From Microbacterium bovistercoris (GTDB taxonomy: Bacteria; Actinomycetota; Actinomycetes; Actinomycetales; Microbacteriaceae), in contig NZ_QUAB01000024.1 in assembly GCF_003387575.1 (NCBI RefSeq), positions 35,765 through 76,106 of the forward strand: a stretch of DNA of 40,342 bases, read 5' to 3'. The notes beneath the pieces were generated by a model. That model saw only the letters and a list, made by a program, of their open reading frames with translations, was not told the DNA's origin and ran no database searches. Position numbers and translations under genes: made by a program. Of this stretch, positions 7,888 through 15,869 are shown one piece after another (the stretch's first letter is position 1; each line of letters opens with the position of its first letter).

Positions 7888-9423
7888 ATGACCAACGCCC
7901 GCATCACGATCGACCGCGACTTCACGATCGGCGAGGTGCCGCGCCGGCTCTTCGGCTCGTTCGTCGAGCACATGGGGCGGTGCGTGTACACCGGGATCTA
8001 CGAACCCGGGCATCCGGCTGCCGATGCCCGCGGATTCCGCACCGACGTGCTGGAGCTGGTGCGCGAGATGGGGCCGACGGTGGTGCGGTACCCGGGAGGC
8101 AACTTCGTCTCCGGGTACCGCTGGGAGGACGGTGTCGGACCGGCGGCCGACCGCCCGGTGCGGATGGACGGCGCCTGGCACACGATCGAGACCAACGCGT
8201 TCGGGCTGCACGAGTTCGTGGACTGGGCGCGCGAGGCAGAGGTCGAGGTGATGGAGGCCATCAACCTCGGCACCCGCGGGGTCGAGGAGGCGCGCTCGCT
8301 GGTCGAGTACGCCAATCACCCGAGCGGCACGTACTGGTCGGATCTGCGCCGTCGCAACGGCGCCGCGGATCCGTTCGGTATCAAGCTGTGGTGTCTGGGC
8401 AACGAGCTGGACGGACCATGGCAGATCGGGCACAAGACCGCTCACGAGTACGGGCGGCTGGCGCAGGAGACGGCGAAGGCGATGAAGCTCGTCGACCCGT
8501 CGATCGAGCTGGTCGCGGTCGGCTCGTCCAACCGCGGCATGCCGACATTCGGCACCTGGGAGCACACCGTGCTCACGCACGCCTACGACGAGGTGGACTA
8601 CATCTCGATGCACGCGTACTACCGCGAGGCCGACGGCGACGCGGCGTCGTTCCTCGCCGAGGGCGTGGAGATGGACGCTTTCATCGACGGCGTCATCGCC
8701 ACGATCGATGCGGTCAAGGCGGCGGGCAAGCACACCAAGCAGGTGGACATCTCGTTCGACGAGTGGAACGTGTGGGACTTCGACCGGTTCAACAACGAGG
8801 AGGAGGCCGCCGTCGCGGCTGCGGGCTGGCGCGAGCATCCGCGCCTGATCGAGGACACCTACACGGTCACGGATGCCGTGGTCGTCGGCACCTTCCTGCA
8901 CAGCCTGCTGCGGCACGGCGATCGCGTGAAGATCGCCAACCAGGCGCAGCTGGTCAACGTCATCGCGCCGATCCGCTCCGAGGAGGACGGCCCCGCCTGG
9001 CGGCAGGCGTCGTTCTGGCCGTTCGCGCGGATGTCGCGGATGGCCCGCGGGCAGATCATGCGGCTCGCGGTGTCGTCATCGAAGGGCGCGACGAAGCAGT
9101 ACGGCGACGTCGACGAGGTCGACGCCGTCGCGACCTGGGACGAGCAGAGCGGACGGCTCGCTCTGTTCGTCGCGAACCGCTCGCTGACCTCGGATGCCAC
9201 GGTCGACCTCGACCTGCACGGACTGCGGGCGACCGGCGTGCGGTCGGCCGAGGTGTTGACCATCCCCGACAGCGGCGACCGGCACTCGGCGAACACGCTC
9301 GACGCGCAGGATGCGGTGGGGCTGCGGAAGCTGGACGGCGTGGCGCTCGACGACGGGGCTGTGCGGCTGACGCTGCCCGCCCTGTCCTGGAGCGCGATCG
9401 AGTTCGACGTCGCGCGGGGCTGA
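7888..9423 (+). CDS. Alpha-L-arabinofuranosidase, GH51 (copy 1)
   Basis: 511 residues, no signal peptide, so cytosolic. GH51 enzymes release terminal alpha-L-arabinofuranose with retention. Acid/base Glu173 lies in WCLGNELDG and nucleophile Glu292 in FDEWNVWDF. The N-terminal barrel contains RYPGGNFVSGYRWEDGVGP, and a C-terminal beta-domain follows. GAAAGGA precedes the ATG. As last gene of the operon it would act on the oligosaccharides imported by 4694-7859. A second GH51 (13669-15174) carries both catalytic residues at the same positions. Confidence 0.96.
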   Translation: MTNARITIDRDFTIGEVPRRLFGSFVEHMGRCVYTGIYEPGHPAADARGFRTDVLELVREMGPTVVRYPGGNFVSGYRWEDGVGPAADRPVRMDGAWHTIETNAFGLHEFVDWAREAEVEVMEAINLGTRGVEEARSLVEYANHPSGTYWSDLRRRNGAADPFGIKLWCLGNELDGPWQIGHKTAHEYGRLAQETAKAMKLVDPSIELVAVGSSNRGMPTFGTWEHTVLTHAYDEVDYISMHAYYREADGDAASFLAEGVEMDAFIDGVIATIDAVKAAGKHTKQVDISFDEWNVWDFDRFNNEEEAAVAAAGWREHPRLIEDTYTVTDAVVVGTFLHSLLRHGDRVKIANQAQLVNVIAPIRSEEDGPAWRQASFWPFARMSRMARGQIMRLAVSSSKGATKQYGDVDEVDAVATWDEQSGRLALFVANRSLTSDATVDLDLHGLRATGVRSAEVLTIPDSGDRHSANTLDAQDAVGLRKLDGVALDDGAVRLTLPALSWSAIEFDVARG

Positions 9424-9469
9424 CGCGCTGGGTCGCTGACCCTTTGGGCCGCTGAGCCGTTGTGGGTCG

Positions 9470-9526
9470 CTGAGCCTGTCGAAGCGCGCCGGCCTTGTCG
9501 AAGGGCCGGCCCTTCGACAAGCTCAG
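9470..9526. terminator. Palindromic intergenic repeat, likely bidirectional terminator
   Basis: Positions 9494-9521 form a perfect 28-bp palindrome (each arm CTTGTCGAAGGGCC or its complement). It is flanked by CTGAGCCTGTCGAAG (9470-9484) and its near-complement CTTCGACAAGCTCAG (9512-9526). It lies between two convergent genes. GC-rich repeats of this kind are scattered between genes in many actinobacteria. There is no U-run, so efficiency is uncertain. Confidence 0.65.
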
Positions 9527-9557
9527 GGTCCCCGGTCGCGACAGACTCAGGCGACGC

Positions 9558-10547
9558 TCAGCGGAGCGCGGGGATGACCTCGCGCTCGAAGAGCTCGATG
9601 CCGGAGCGGTCGTAGGCCGCCTCGGGAAAGTAGTGGATCGCGTACTCCAGGCCGCGCGCCGACATGTCGCGCAGCCGCTCCACGATCTGCTCCGGCGTGC
9701 CGACGCAGAGGGCCGCGTCACCGCGGTAGTTCTGCATGGCCCCCTCGGTCAGGTCGCCGAGGTGCGGCCGCAGGCGCGCTTCGATCGCCGCGAGCCGGTC
9801 CTCGACCTCGGCCTCGGTGGCCCCGACGACCGTGTTGTAGTCGGTCGACCGCACGATCGCGTCGAAGTCGGTGCCGACATCCACGGTGTGTGCACGCAGG
9901 ATCTCGCTCTTGCGACTGAACTCCTCGGGCGTTCCGCCGAAGTTCGTGTACGAGGCGTACTTGGCCGCGATCTTCAGGGTCACCTTCTCGCCGCCGCCGG
10001 CGATCCAGAGCGGGATGCCGCCGGGCTGCAGCGGCAGCGGGCGGACGATCGCCCCGTCCACCTGGTAGTGCTTCCCGTCCAGGGTCGCGCTGCCGGTCGT
10101 CCAGGCCTGGCGCATGATCTGCACGCCCTCATCGAGCCGGCGCAGCCGATCACCGGCCGACGGGAAGCCGTAGCCGTACGCCCGCCACTCGTGCTCGTAC
10201 CAGCCGCCACCGATGCCCATCTCGGCGCGCCCGCCGGAGATGAGGTCGACGGTCGCCGCGACCTTCGCGAGATACGCCGGGTTGCGGTACGACATGCAGG
10301 TGCACATCTGCCCGAGCCGGATGCGGCTGGTCGAGGCCGCGAACGCCGACATCAGCGTCCACGCCTCATGCGTCGCCTCCTCACTGGCGACCGGAGTGGT
10401 GTGGAAGTGGTCATAGACCCAGAGCGACTCCCACGGCCCGGCATCCGCCGCCTGCGCGAGCGAGCGCATCGCCGCCCACTGGTCAGCGGGCTCGATGCCC
10501 ACGAGATCGAATCGCCAGCCCTGGGGAATGAACATGCCGAAGCGCAT
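9558..10547 (-). CDS. LLM-class (luciferase-like) flavin/F420-dependent oxidoreductase
   Basis: 329 residues. The start MRFGMFIPQGWRFDLVG and the segments SLWVYDHFHT and GRAEMGIGGGWYEHEWRAYG are hallmarks of bacterial luciferase-like TIM-barrel oxidoreductases, whose actinobacterial members commonly use F420. The substrate cannot be predicted. It is transcribed alone: convergent with GH51 copy 1 and separated from the GH127 gene by a hairpin. A TAGACT box six bases before the ATG suggests a leaderless message. Confidence 0.9.
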   Translation of the reverse strand: MRFGMFIPQGWRFDLVGIEPADQWAAMRSLAQAADAGPWESLWVYDHFHTTPVASEEATHEAWTLMSAFAASTSRIRLGQMCTCMSYRNPAYLAKVAATVDLISGGRAEMGIGGGWYEHEWRAYGYGFPSAGDRLRRLDEGVQIMRQAWTTGSATLDGKHYQVDGAIVRPLPLQPGGIPLWIAGGGEKVTLKIAAKYASYTNFGGTPEEFSRKSEILRAHTVDVGTDFDAIVRSTDYNTVVGATEAEVEDRLAAIEARLRPHLGDLTEGAMQNYRGDAALCVGTPEQIVERLRDMSARGLEYAIHYFPEAAYDRSGIELFEREVIPALR

Positions 10548-10553
10548 GACCGC

Positions 10554-10559
10554 AGTCTA
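10554..10559 (-). promoter_or_regulatory. -10 box TAGACT of a probable leaderless mRNA
   Basis: On the minus strand TAGACT is followed by GCGGTC and the ATG at 10547. No Shine-Dalgarno sequence is present. Same layout as at 3545-3550. Confidence 0.45.
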
Positions 10560-10612
10560 GGGTGCGCCCGTCGGTCCCGGGAGGCACCGTGATCCCCGCG
10601 AGACCCCGGCTG

Positions 10613-10651
10613 CCGCACGAGACCCGCGTGCAGAACGCGGGTCTCGTGCGG
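10613..10651. terminator. Strong hairpin after the GH127 operon
   Basis: Perfect 17-bp arms (10613-10629 and 10635-10651, core CACGAGACCCGCG) with a five-base loop. It lies 23 bases past the GH127 stop and upstream of the LLM gene, so it can end the long minus-strand operon. The surrounding GAGACCCCGGCT text resembles the repeat at 39489-39557. Confidence 0.7.
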
Positions 10652-10673
10652 AGGTCGGGAGGTCACGAGGATC

Positions 10674-12560
10674 TCACCGCACAGGCAGCCACACCCGCAT
10701 AGCCCCGGGCTCGCGATTCCCCCACAGCGCGTAGGGAATGAGGCGCACGTCGATCTCGTCCCCACCGGGCACCGACGGATGCCACGGGGCATACGTCTCA
10801 CCGGCATCCGGCGTGCGCACCCGCGCCCACCCGCGGAGCGCCGGCGCCCCCCATCCGGATGCCTCGATCGGTGCAGCATCCACGCTCCACACTGCCGCGG
10901 GGTCGACGGCCACGTCTTCGAGCACCACACCACCGGGCAGGTCGGCCTGCTCCAGGCAGTACACCGCCGGTCCCCGGGTGATCGCGACGGTGCCGCGCGC
11001 AGCGTCGATGCGCGGATGCGGGGCGCGCACCACCACCGGCATCCCGAACGAGATCCGCGCCTCGCTGAGCGGCGAGGTTGAGCCGTCGAGCACCAGGTAT
11101 CCGGCATCAGTCGCGGGAACTCCATCGACCGCGACCTCCGTCGCCCAGGCCGGCCGGCGCACCTCGAGACGGCCGGTGAAGGGCTCGTCGAACCTCAGCA
11201 CGACATCGCCGTCCCAGGGGTAACCGGTGCGCACGTGCAGCAGGCCCGACCCGACGCCGGTGGCGCCCAGATCGACTGTGCAGTCCGTCAGAAGCTGCAG
11301 CCGCAGCCGCCCGTCCGCGACGGTCGCCGCGTACCCGTGCAGCGACGACAGCAGGCGCGCGAGGTTCGGCGGGCAGCACGCGCACTCGTACCAGGCTGCG
11401 CGCTCCGACGGCGCCTGCTCGTGCACGCCGTCGCGGTGCGTGCGCAGCTGCAGCGGGCTGGAGTAGAAGAAGCAGGTGCCGTCGAGCGATGTCGACTCGG
11501 CGATCGCGTTGATGAGCGCGCGCTCCATCTCATCGGCATATCGGCCGTCGCCGGTGGCGAGCAGCATCCGCCAGGAGAATTGGAACCCGGCGATCGCCGC
11601 GCAGGTCTCGGCGTACGCGCGGTCCGGCGGTAGCTCGAACGGGTCTCCGAAGGCCTCGTCGCGGTGCCGCGAGCCGAGCCCGCCGGTGATGTACTGCTTC
11701 TCGCCGAAGGCGCTGCGCCAGATGCGCTCGTCCGCCTCGAGCAGGGCCCGCTCGCCCGTCTCCGCGGCCACGTCAGCGACTCCCGCCGCCAGATACAGCT
11801 GCCGCACGGCGTGGCCGGTGGCATCCGTCACCTCGCGTACAGGGGTGTGGTCCTGGAAGTAGTGATAGCCGAACCGGTCCTCGCCGACGCTGCGGTGACC
11901 GCGGCGGTCGACGAACACCTCGGCCAGCCGCAGCCAGCGCTCGTCGCCCGTGACACGGTGCACCTCGACGAGAGCCGTCTCGATCTCGGGATGTCCGCAC
12001 ACCCCCGCCTCGCAGGACGGCCCGAACCGCTCGTCGACGAGCGCCGCGAAACGCAGCCCCATCTCGAGGATGTCGGTGCGCCCGACGGTGCGCGCCCAGG
12101 CGACGCCGGCCTGCAGCAGGTGACCGAGGCAGTACAGCTCGTGCCCCCAGCGCAGGTCGGCGAAGATGCGGTCGGGGGCATCCACCTGGAAGTGCGAGTT
12201 CAGATAGCCGTCCGCGCGCTGCGCGCGCTGCAGCAGGTCGACGGTCTCGTCCACCCACGGCAGCAGCGGCGTGATGTCACTGCGGCCGGCCTCCCATCCG
12301 ACCGCCTCGAGCACCTTGTAGATGTCGGAGTCCGAGAAGTGGAAGCCGACGAAGGGTCCGGCGTGCTCCCCGGTCACCCGGCGCATGTTGGGCAGCGCGC
12401 CGCCGGCCTCGAGCCGGGCGATGCAGTGCGGCAGCGTGGCCTCCGCGTTGCGGTGCTGCCACGCGCCCAGCATCCCCTCCGGCGCGAAGCGCACGGCGTC
12501 CAGCGGCACCGGCCGCTCGGCGACGGATGCTGCGGCGGTGGGGGTCACGGGACCGTTCAC
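10674..12560 (-). CDS. Beta-L-arabinofuranosidase, GH127
   Basis: 628 residues from the GTG at 12560, which has an AGGAGGA site; the longer frame from 12617 would read through a palindromic operator. GH127 enzymes are zinc-dependent and use cysteine as nucleophile. Set against HypBA1 of Bifidobacterium longum, the likely key residues are Glu302 (acid/base, in DEAFG), Glu318 and Cys320 (in ETC), Cys395 (nucleophile) and Cys396 (in CACCPPN). Their spacing nearly equals that of HypBA1 322/338/340/417/418. No signal peptide, so cytosolic. It would split imported beta-L-arabinofuranosides. Last gene of the arabinan operon, perhaps with an extra promoter of its own. Confidence 0.94.
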   Translation of the reverse strand: MNGPVTPTAAASVAERPVPLDAVRFAPEGMLGAWQHRNAEATLPHCIARLEAGGALPNMRRVTGEHAGPFVGFHFSDSDIYKVLEAVGWEAGRSDITPLLPWVDETVDLLQRAQRADGYLNSHFQVDAPDRIFADLRWGHELYCLGHLLQAGVAWARTVGRTDILEMGLRFAALVDERFGPSCEAGVCGHPEIETALVEVHRVTGDERWLRLAEVFVDRRGHRSVGEDRFGYHYFQDHTPVREVTDATGHAVRQLYLAAGVADVAAETGERALLEADERIWRSAFGEKQYITGGLGSRHRDEAFGDPFELPPDRAYAETCAAIAGFQFSWRMLLATGDGRYADEMERALINAIAESTSLDGTCFFYSSPLQLRTHRDGVHEQAPSERAAWYECACCPPNLARLLSSLHGYAATVADGRLRLQLLTDCTVDLGATGVGSGLLHVRTGYPWDGDVVLRFDEPFTGRLEVRRPAWATEVAVDGVPATDAGYLVLDGSTSPLSEARISFGMPVVVRAPHPRIDAARGTVAITRGPAVYCLEQADLPGGVVLEDVAVDPAAVWSVDAAPIEASGWGAPALRGWARVRTPDAGETYAPWHPSVPGGDEIDVRLIPYALWGNREPGAMRVWLPVR

Positions 12561-12595
12561 GAGTTCCTCCTGCTCCGGTCGCGATCGATGTGGGT

Positions 12596-12607
12596 GTGAC
12601 CGGTCAC
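12596..12607. promoter_or_regulatory. Operator-like perfect palindrome GTGACCGGTCAC before GH127
   Basis: Perfect 12-bp dyad, 35 bases before the GH127 GTG, within the 107-bp gap after the endo-arabinanase gene. It shares the ACCGGT core and dyad form with 2508-2519 and 2600-2611. It suggests separate control of GH127 inside the operon. Confidence 0.45.
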
Positions 12608-12667
12608 GAACCAGCATCCATTGCGACCGGAGCGGAAATCAAGAGTGGATGCCGGATCAGCGGGTGC

Positions 12668-13672
12668 TCAGCCGGCGGCCCCGTCTACGCCGGCCACCGG
12701 CCACCCGTCCCGCCACTCCAGCGGCTCCAGCCCCAGCGTCGCGACACCGTCGGCAGCCGCGTCGTACCAGTGGAAGGCCAGCACGTCCCCGGACACCGAC
12801 TGCCCGCCCGGGCCGACCCGATCGCCGTCGGTGGTCAGCACCACCGTGCCGCCATCTTCCAGCAGCGAGGCGCCGTCCCGGTCCAGATACGGGCCGTCCA
12901 CCGTCCGCGACCGGCCGACGATGACCTCATAGGTGCTGTCCACGCCCCGGCAGCAGAAGCCGCGCGACGCGAACAGATAGAACCATCCGTCGCGGTGCAC
13001 GACGTACGGCGCCTCGATCGCGTTCTCGACCAGGCCACGATCCGCGAGCGAGATCGGCTCCGCGGCATCCGCCCGCAGCCCGCTCGGCCATTGCAGCCGC
13101 ACGAGTTTCAGGCCGCCCCAGAACGACCCGAACGCCATCCAGGGCGTGCCGTCGGCGTCCTCGACGATCGCGGGGTCGATCGCGTTGACGTCGTCGGCGG
13201 CCGTCGAGGCGATCACCTGTCCGCGGTCCACCCACTCGTACGCGGGGTCGTCGGGATCGAGCGTGGAGTTGGTCGCCAGGCCGATCGCCGAATGGTTGCT
13301 GCCGAAGGTGGACGCTGCGTAGTAGAGGTACCAGGTGCCGTCGTGCTCGTAGAGCTCCGGGGCCCACAGGTTCTCGACGCCGGGCACCGCCTCGGCCAGC
13401 CACGCCGGCTTCTGCTGCCAGACCTCCCCGACGTACTCCCACGACCCGTCGTCGTCGGAGCGGCGGATCTGGATGTTGCCGTCCGCGATCTGCCCGTTGC
13501 CCGTGGAATAGACGTACGACGCACCGCCGTCGGCGTGCCGCACGTATGCCGGATCGTGCACGAACACGTCGCCCGACAGTTCCGGCAGCGCCACAGCGGA
13601 TGCCGGGGCGCACCCGGCGAGCGCCGTCACCGCGACGGAGGCCGAGACGACGCTCGCCAGGTGCCGGTTCAT
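12668..13672 (-). CDS. Arabinan endo-1,5-alpha-L-arabinosidase, GH43, lipoprotein
   Basis: 334 residues. Lipobox ALAGC with Cys21 predicts a surface lipoprotein. GH43 residues: Asp40 (base, FVHDPAYV), Asp166 (AIDPAIV) and Glu220 (acid, AIEAPYV). The segment RGFCCRGVDSTYEVIVGRS is typical of endo-arabinanases, and GPGGQSV matches a conserved loop near their C-terminus. It would cut alpha-1,5-arabinan at the cell surface and feed the importer encoded upstream. Its ATG overlaps the upstream GH51 stop by four bases. Confidence 0.93.
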   Translation of the reverse strand: MNRHLASVVSASVAVTALAGCAPASAVALPELSGDVFVHDPAYVRHADGGASYVYSTGNGQIADGNIQIRRSDDDGSWEYVGEVWQQKPAWLAEAVPGVENLWAPELYEHDGTWYLYYAASTFGSNHSAIGLATNSTLDPDDPAYEWVDRGQVIASTAADDVNAIDPAIVEDADGTPWMAFGSFWGGLKLVRLQWPSGLRADAAEPISLADRGLVENAIEAPYVVHRDGWFYLFASRGFCCRGVDSTYEVIVGRSRTVDGPYLDRDGASLLEDGGTVVLTTDGDRVGPGGQSVSGDVLAFHWYDAAADGVATLGLEPLEWRDGWPVAGVDGAAG

Positions 13673-15174
13673 GCGCGTGCAGCCAGGGCCACCGCCGACC
13701 ACGACACCGGGGGCAGCGTGACGGTCAGCACGCCGTCTTCGAGCACGGCCCCGTCGAGCTGCTTCAGGTCGACGCGGTTCTGGTCGGCGAGCGTGTTCTT
13801 GGCATACACGTCGTCGTCCCAGAGCGTGACGGCCTCGGCCACCTCCGCCACCGACAGCGACGACAGGTCGATCTGCACCTGCGCGGCCTCGCGGCCGCGG
13901 TTCACCAGGAACACCGCCGAGCCGTCGGCATCCGTCGTCGCCACCGCGTCGACCAGCGGCGCCGCCCCGTACACCTTGGTCTCGTACGTGCCGACGTCGA
14001 TGCGCGGGCGCAGCACCTCGCCGCGCGCGAGGCGCGAGGTCACCGAGAACGGGAAGAACGTGGTCTGCCGCCAGGCGTCGCCGCCGGGCTCGGTCATGAT
14101 CGGGGCGATCACGTTGACCAGCTGGGCGAGCGAGGCGCTGGTGACCCGGTCGTGGTTCTTCAGCAGCGTGATCATCAGGTTGCCCAGCACCACGGCATCC
14201 GCCACCGAGTAGACGTCCTCGAGCTGGCGGGGCGCTACGCGCCACTCGTCGTTGACCTCGTCGGAGGCCTGGTGCTCGTCGAGGTACCAGATGTTCCACT
14301 CGTCGAACGAGAGCTGGATCTTCTTCTTCGACTTCAGCTTGTTGCCGACGTGGTCGGCCGTCGCCACGACGGTCTCGATGAAGTACTGCATGTCCAGCGA
14401 CGAGGCGAGGTACGAGTCGAGGTCGCCGCCGCGCTCCTGGTAGTAGGCATGGCACGAGATGTAATCGACGTGCTGGTACGTGTGCTCGAGCACGGTGCGC
14501 TCCCAGTCGCCGAAGGTCGGCATGCTCGACCCGGACGACCCGCACACCACCAGCTCGAGGTTGCGGTCGGCGGTCTTCATCGCCTGCGCGGTGCGCGCGG
14601 CGAGCTTGCCGTAGTCGTCGGCGGTCATGTATCCGGTCTGCCAGGGGCCGTCCATCTCGTTGCCGAGGCACCACATCCGGATGTCGTGCGGCTCGACGGT
14701 GCCGTTGGCGATGCGCTGGTCGCTGAGCGCGGTGCCGGAGGGGTGGTTGCTGTACTCGAGCAGGTCGAGCGCGGCCTCGATCCCCCGGGTGCCGAGGTTC
14801 ACCGCCATCATCAGCTCGGAGCCGGTCAGCTTCAGCCAGCGGCTGAACTCGTCCACGCCGACCTGGTTGGTCTCGATGGAGTGCCAGGCCAGATCGCGGC
14901 GCACCGGACGCTGGTCACGCGGGCCGACCGAGTCCTCCCAGCGGAAGCCGGAGACGAAGTTGCCGCCGGGGTAGCGGATGGTGGTGGAGCCGAGCTCCTT
15001 GACCAGCTCGACCACGTCGAGGCGGAAGCCGTCCTCATTCGCGGTGGGGTGGCCGGGCTCGTAGATGCCGTCGTAGACGCAGCGTCCGAGGTGCTCGACG
15101 AACGAGCCGAAGATGCGGCGGTTGATCGGGGCGACGACCTCGTTGCGGTCGACGGTGATGCGTGCAGTGGTCAC
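13669..15174 (-). CDS. Alpha-L-arabinofuranosidase, GH51 (copy 2)
   Basis: 501 residues from a GTG at 15174 with GAAGGA seven bases upstream. The reading frame stays open upstream as far as 15858, but that part is antisense-like and lacks family similarity. Acid/base Glu173 (WCLGNEMDG) and nucleophile Glu292 (FDEWNIWYL). No export signal, so cytosolic. Clearly paralogous to 7888-9423 but divergent, for example KLKSKKKIQLSFDEW instead of AAGKHTKQVDISFDEW. In this operon it would trim alpha-linked arabinose from arabinan fragments. Confidence 0.96.
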   Translation of the reverse strand: MTTARITVDRNEVVAPINRRIFGSFVEHLGRCVYDGIYEPGHPTANEDGFRLDVVELVKELGSTTIRYPGGNFVSGFRWEDSVGPRDQRPVRRDLAWHSIETNQVGVDEFSRWLKLTGSELMMAVNLGTRGIEAALDLLEYSNHPSGTALSDQRIANGTVEPHDIRMWCLGNEMDGPWQTGYMTADDYGKLAARTAQAMKTADRNLELVVCGSSGSSMPTFGDWERTVLEHTYQHVDYISCHAYYQERGGDLDSYLASSLDMQYFIETVVATADHVGNKLKSKKKIQLSFDEWNIWYLDEHQASDEVNDEWRVAPRQLEDVYSVADAVVLGNLMITLLKNHDRVTSASLAQLVNVIAPIMTEPGGDAWRQTTFFPFSVTSRLARGEVLRPRIDVGTYETKVYGAAPLVDAVATTDADGSAVFLVNRGREAAQVQIDLSSLSVAEVAEAVTLWDDDVYAKNTLADQNRVDLKQLDGAVLEDGVLTVTLPPVSWSAVALAARA

Positions 15175-15248
15175 GGGTGATTCCTTCGGAGTCGGGCCGG
15201 GCGGGCAGCACGGCAGGGCGCGGCGTCGGACGCCGCCGGAGGTCGGGG

Positions 15249-15869
15249 TCAGGAGGCGAGCAGCGGATGCCCGGGATCGAGGGCCATCAGGCGCCGGTCG
15301 AGCACCTTCATGGCGAGGAGAAGAGGGAGGGACATGCCGACGAGCGGCAGCAGCACGGGCACGGCGAGGGCGACGGCAGTCACCGCCACGGCGGTCACGA
15401 CCACGGCGAGCGCGGCGCCGGGGCTGCCGGCGGCGACGAGCAGCGCGTGCCGCAGCACCGCCGGAGCCGGGTCGTCGTAGCGCACGAGCAGGGTCACCGC
15501 CGCGGATGCCACGACGAGCACCGCCGCCGCGATGACGCCGGTCAGCACCAGCAGCACGGCACCGGCCGGTCCTGCCAGGCGCGGCAGCACCGCGGCATCC
15601 GCCAGCAGCAGCGCGCCCGCGATCAGGAACGGCGCGCCGACGAGGTTCGCGCGTCGGAACTCGGCGCCATAGGTGCCGAGGAACGTGCGCAGCGCGCCCC
15701 GCTCCCCCGGGCCGCGCAGCAGCACGGTGCCGCCGGCGACCAGCGCGGGGAACAGCCCGAGCACGACCAGGCCCGCCGCGGTGCCGGCGATGACCAGCAG
15801 GTTCACGGCGACCAGGGTCGTGAGGAACCCCAGCATCCGCATGACCCGGCCGGTCCACCCGGCGGTCAT
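15249..15869 (-). CDS. YesL/DUF624-family integral membrane protein
   Basis: 206 residues, predominantly hydrophobic with about five membrane helices. The N-terminus MRMLGFLTTLVAVNLLVIAGTAAGLVVLGLFPA fits the YesL/DUF624 pattern (helix with Asn, then a G-x-x-P turn). The function of this family is not established; members often sit beside ABC carbohydrate importers and glycosidases. Its ATG overlaps the upstream permease stop, so expression is coupled with the importer. The 74-base gap to GH51 copy 2 holds a short stem (15220-15236) of doubtful meaning. Confidence 0.8.
   Translation of the reverse strand: MTAGWTGRVMRMLGFLTTLVAVNLLVIAGTAAGLVVLGLFPALVAGGTVLLRGPGERGALRTFLGTYGAEFRRANLVGAPFLIAGALLLADAAVLPRLAGPAGAVLLVLTGVIAAAVLVVASAAVTLLVRYDDPAPAVLRHALLVAAGSPGAALAVVVTAVAVTAVALAVPVLLPLVGMSLPLLLAMKVLDRRLMALDPGHPLLAS

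Noticed and set aside
9424..9557. Mobile element remnant with attachment site
   Set aside because: Only inverted-repeat text of a dispersed family; no transposase, integrase or target duplication.
10613..10651. Riboswitch or small RNA
   Set aside because: A single long perfect stem after a stop codon is explained by termination or a dispersed repeat; no ligand-binding fold is visible.
13669..15858. A longer GH51 protein starting at 15858
   Set aside because: The added N-terminus is Arg/Gly-rich mirror translation of the DUF624 gene; the GTG at 15174 has a good ribosome site and gives the family start.
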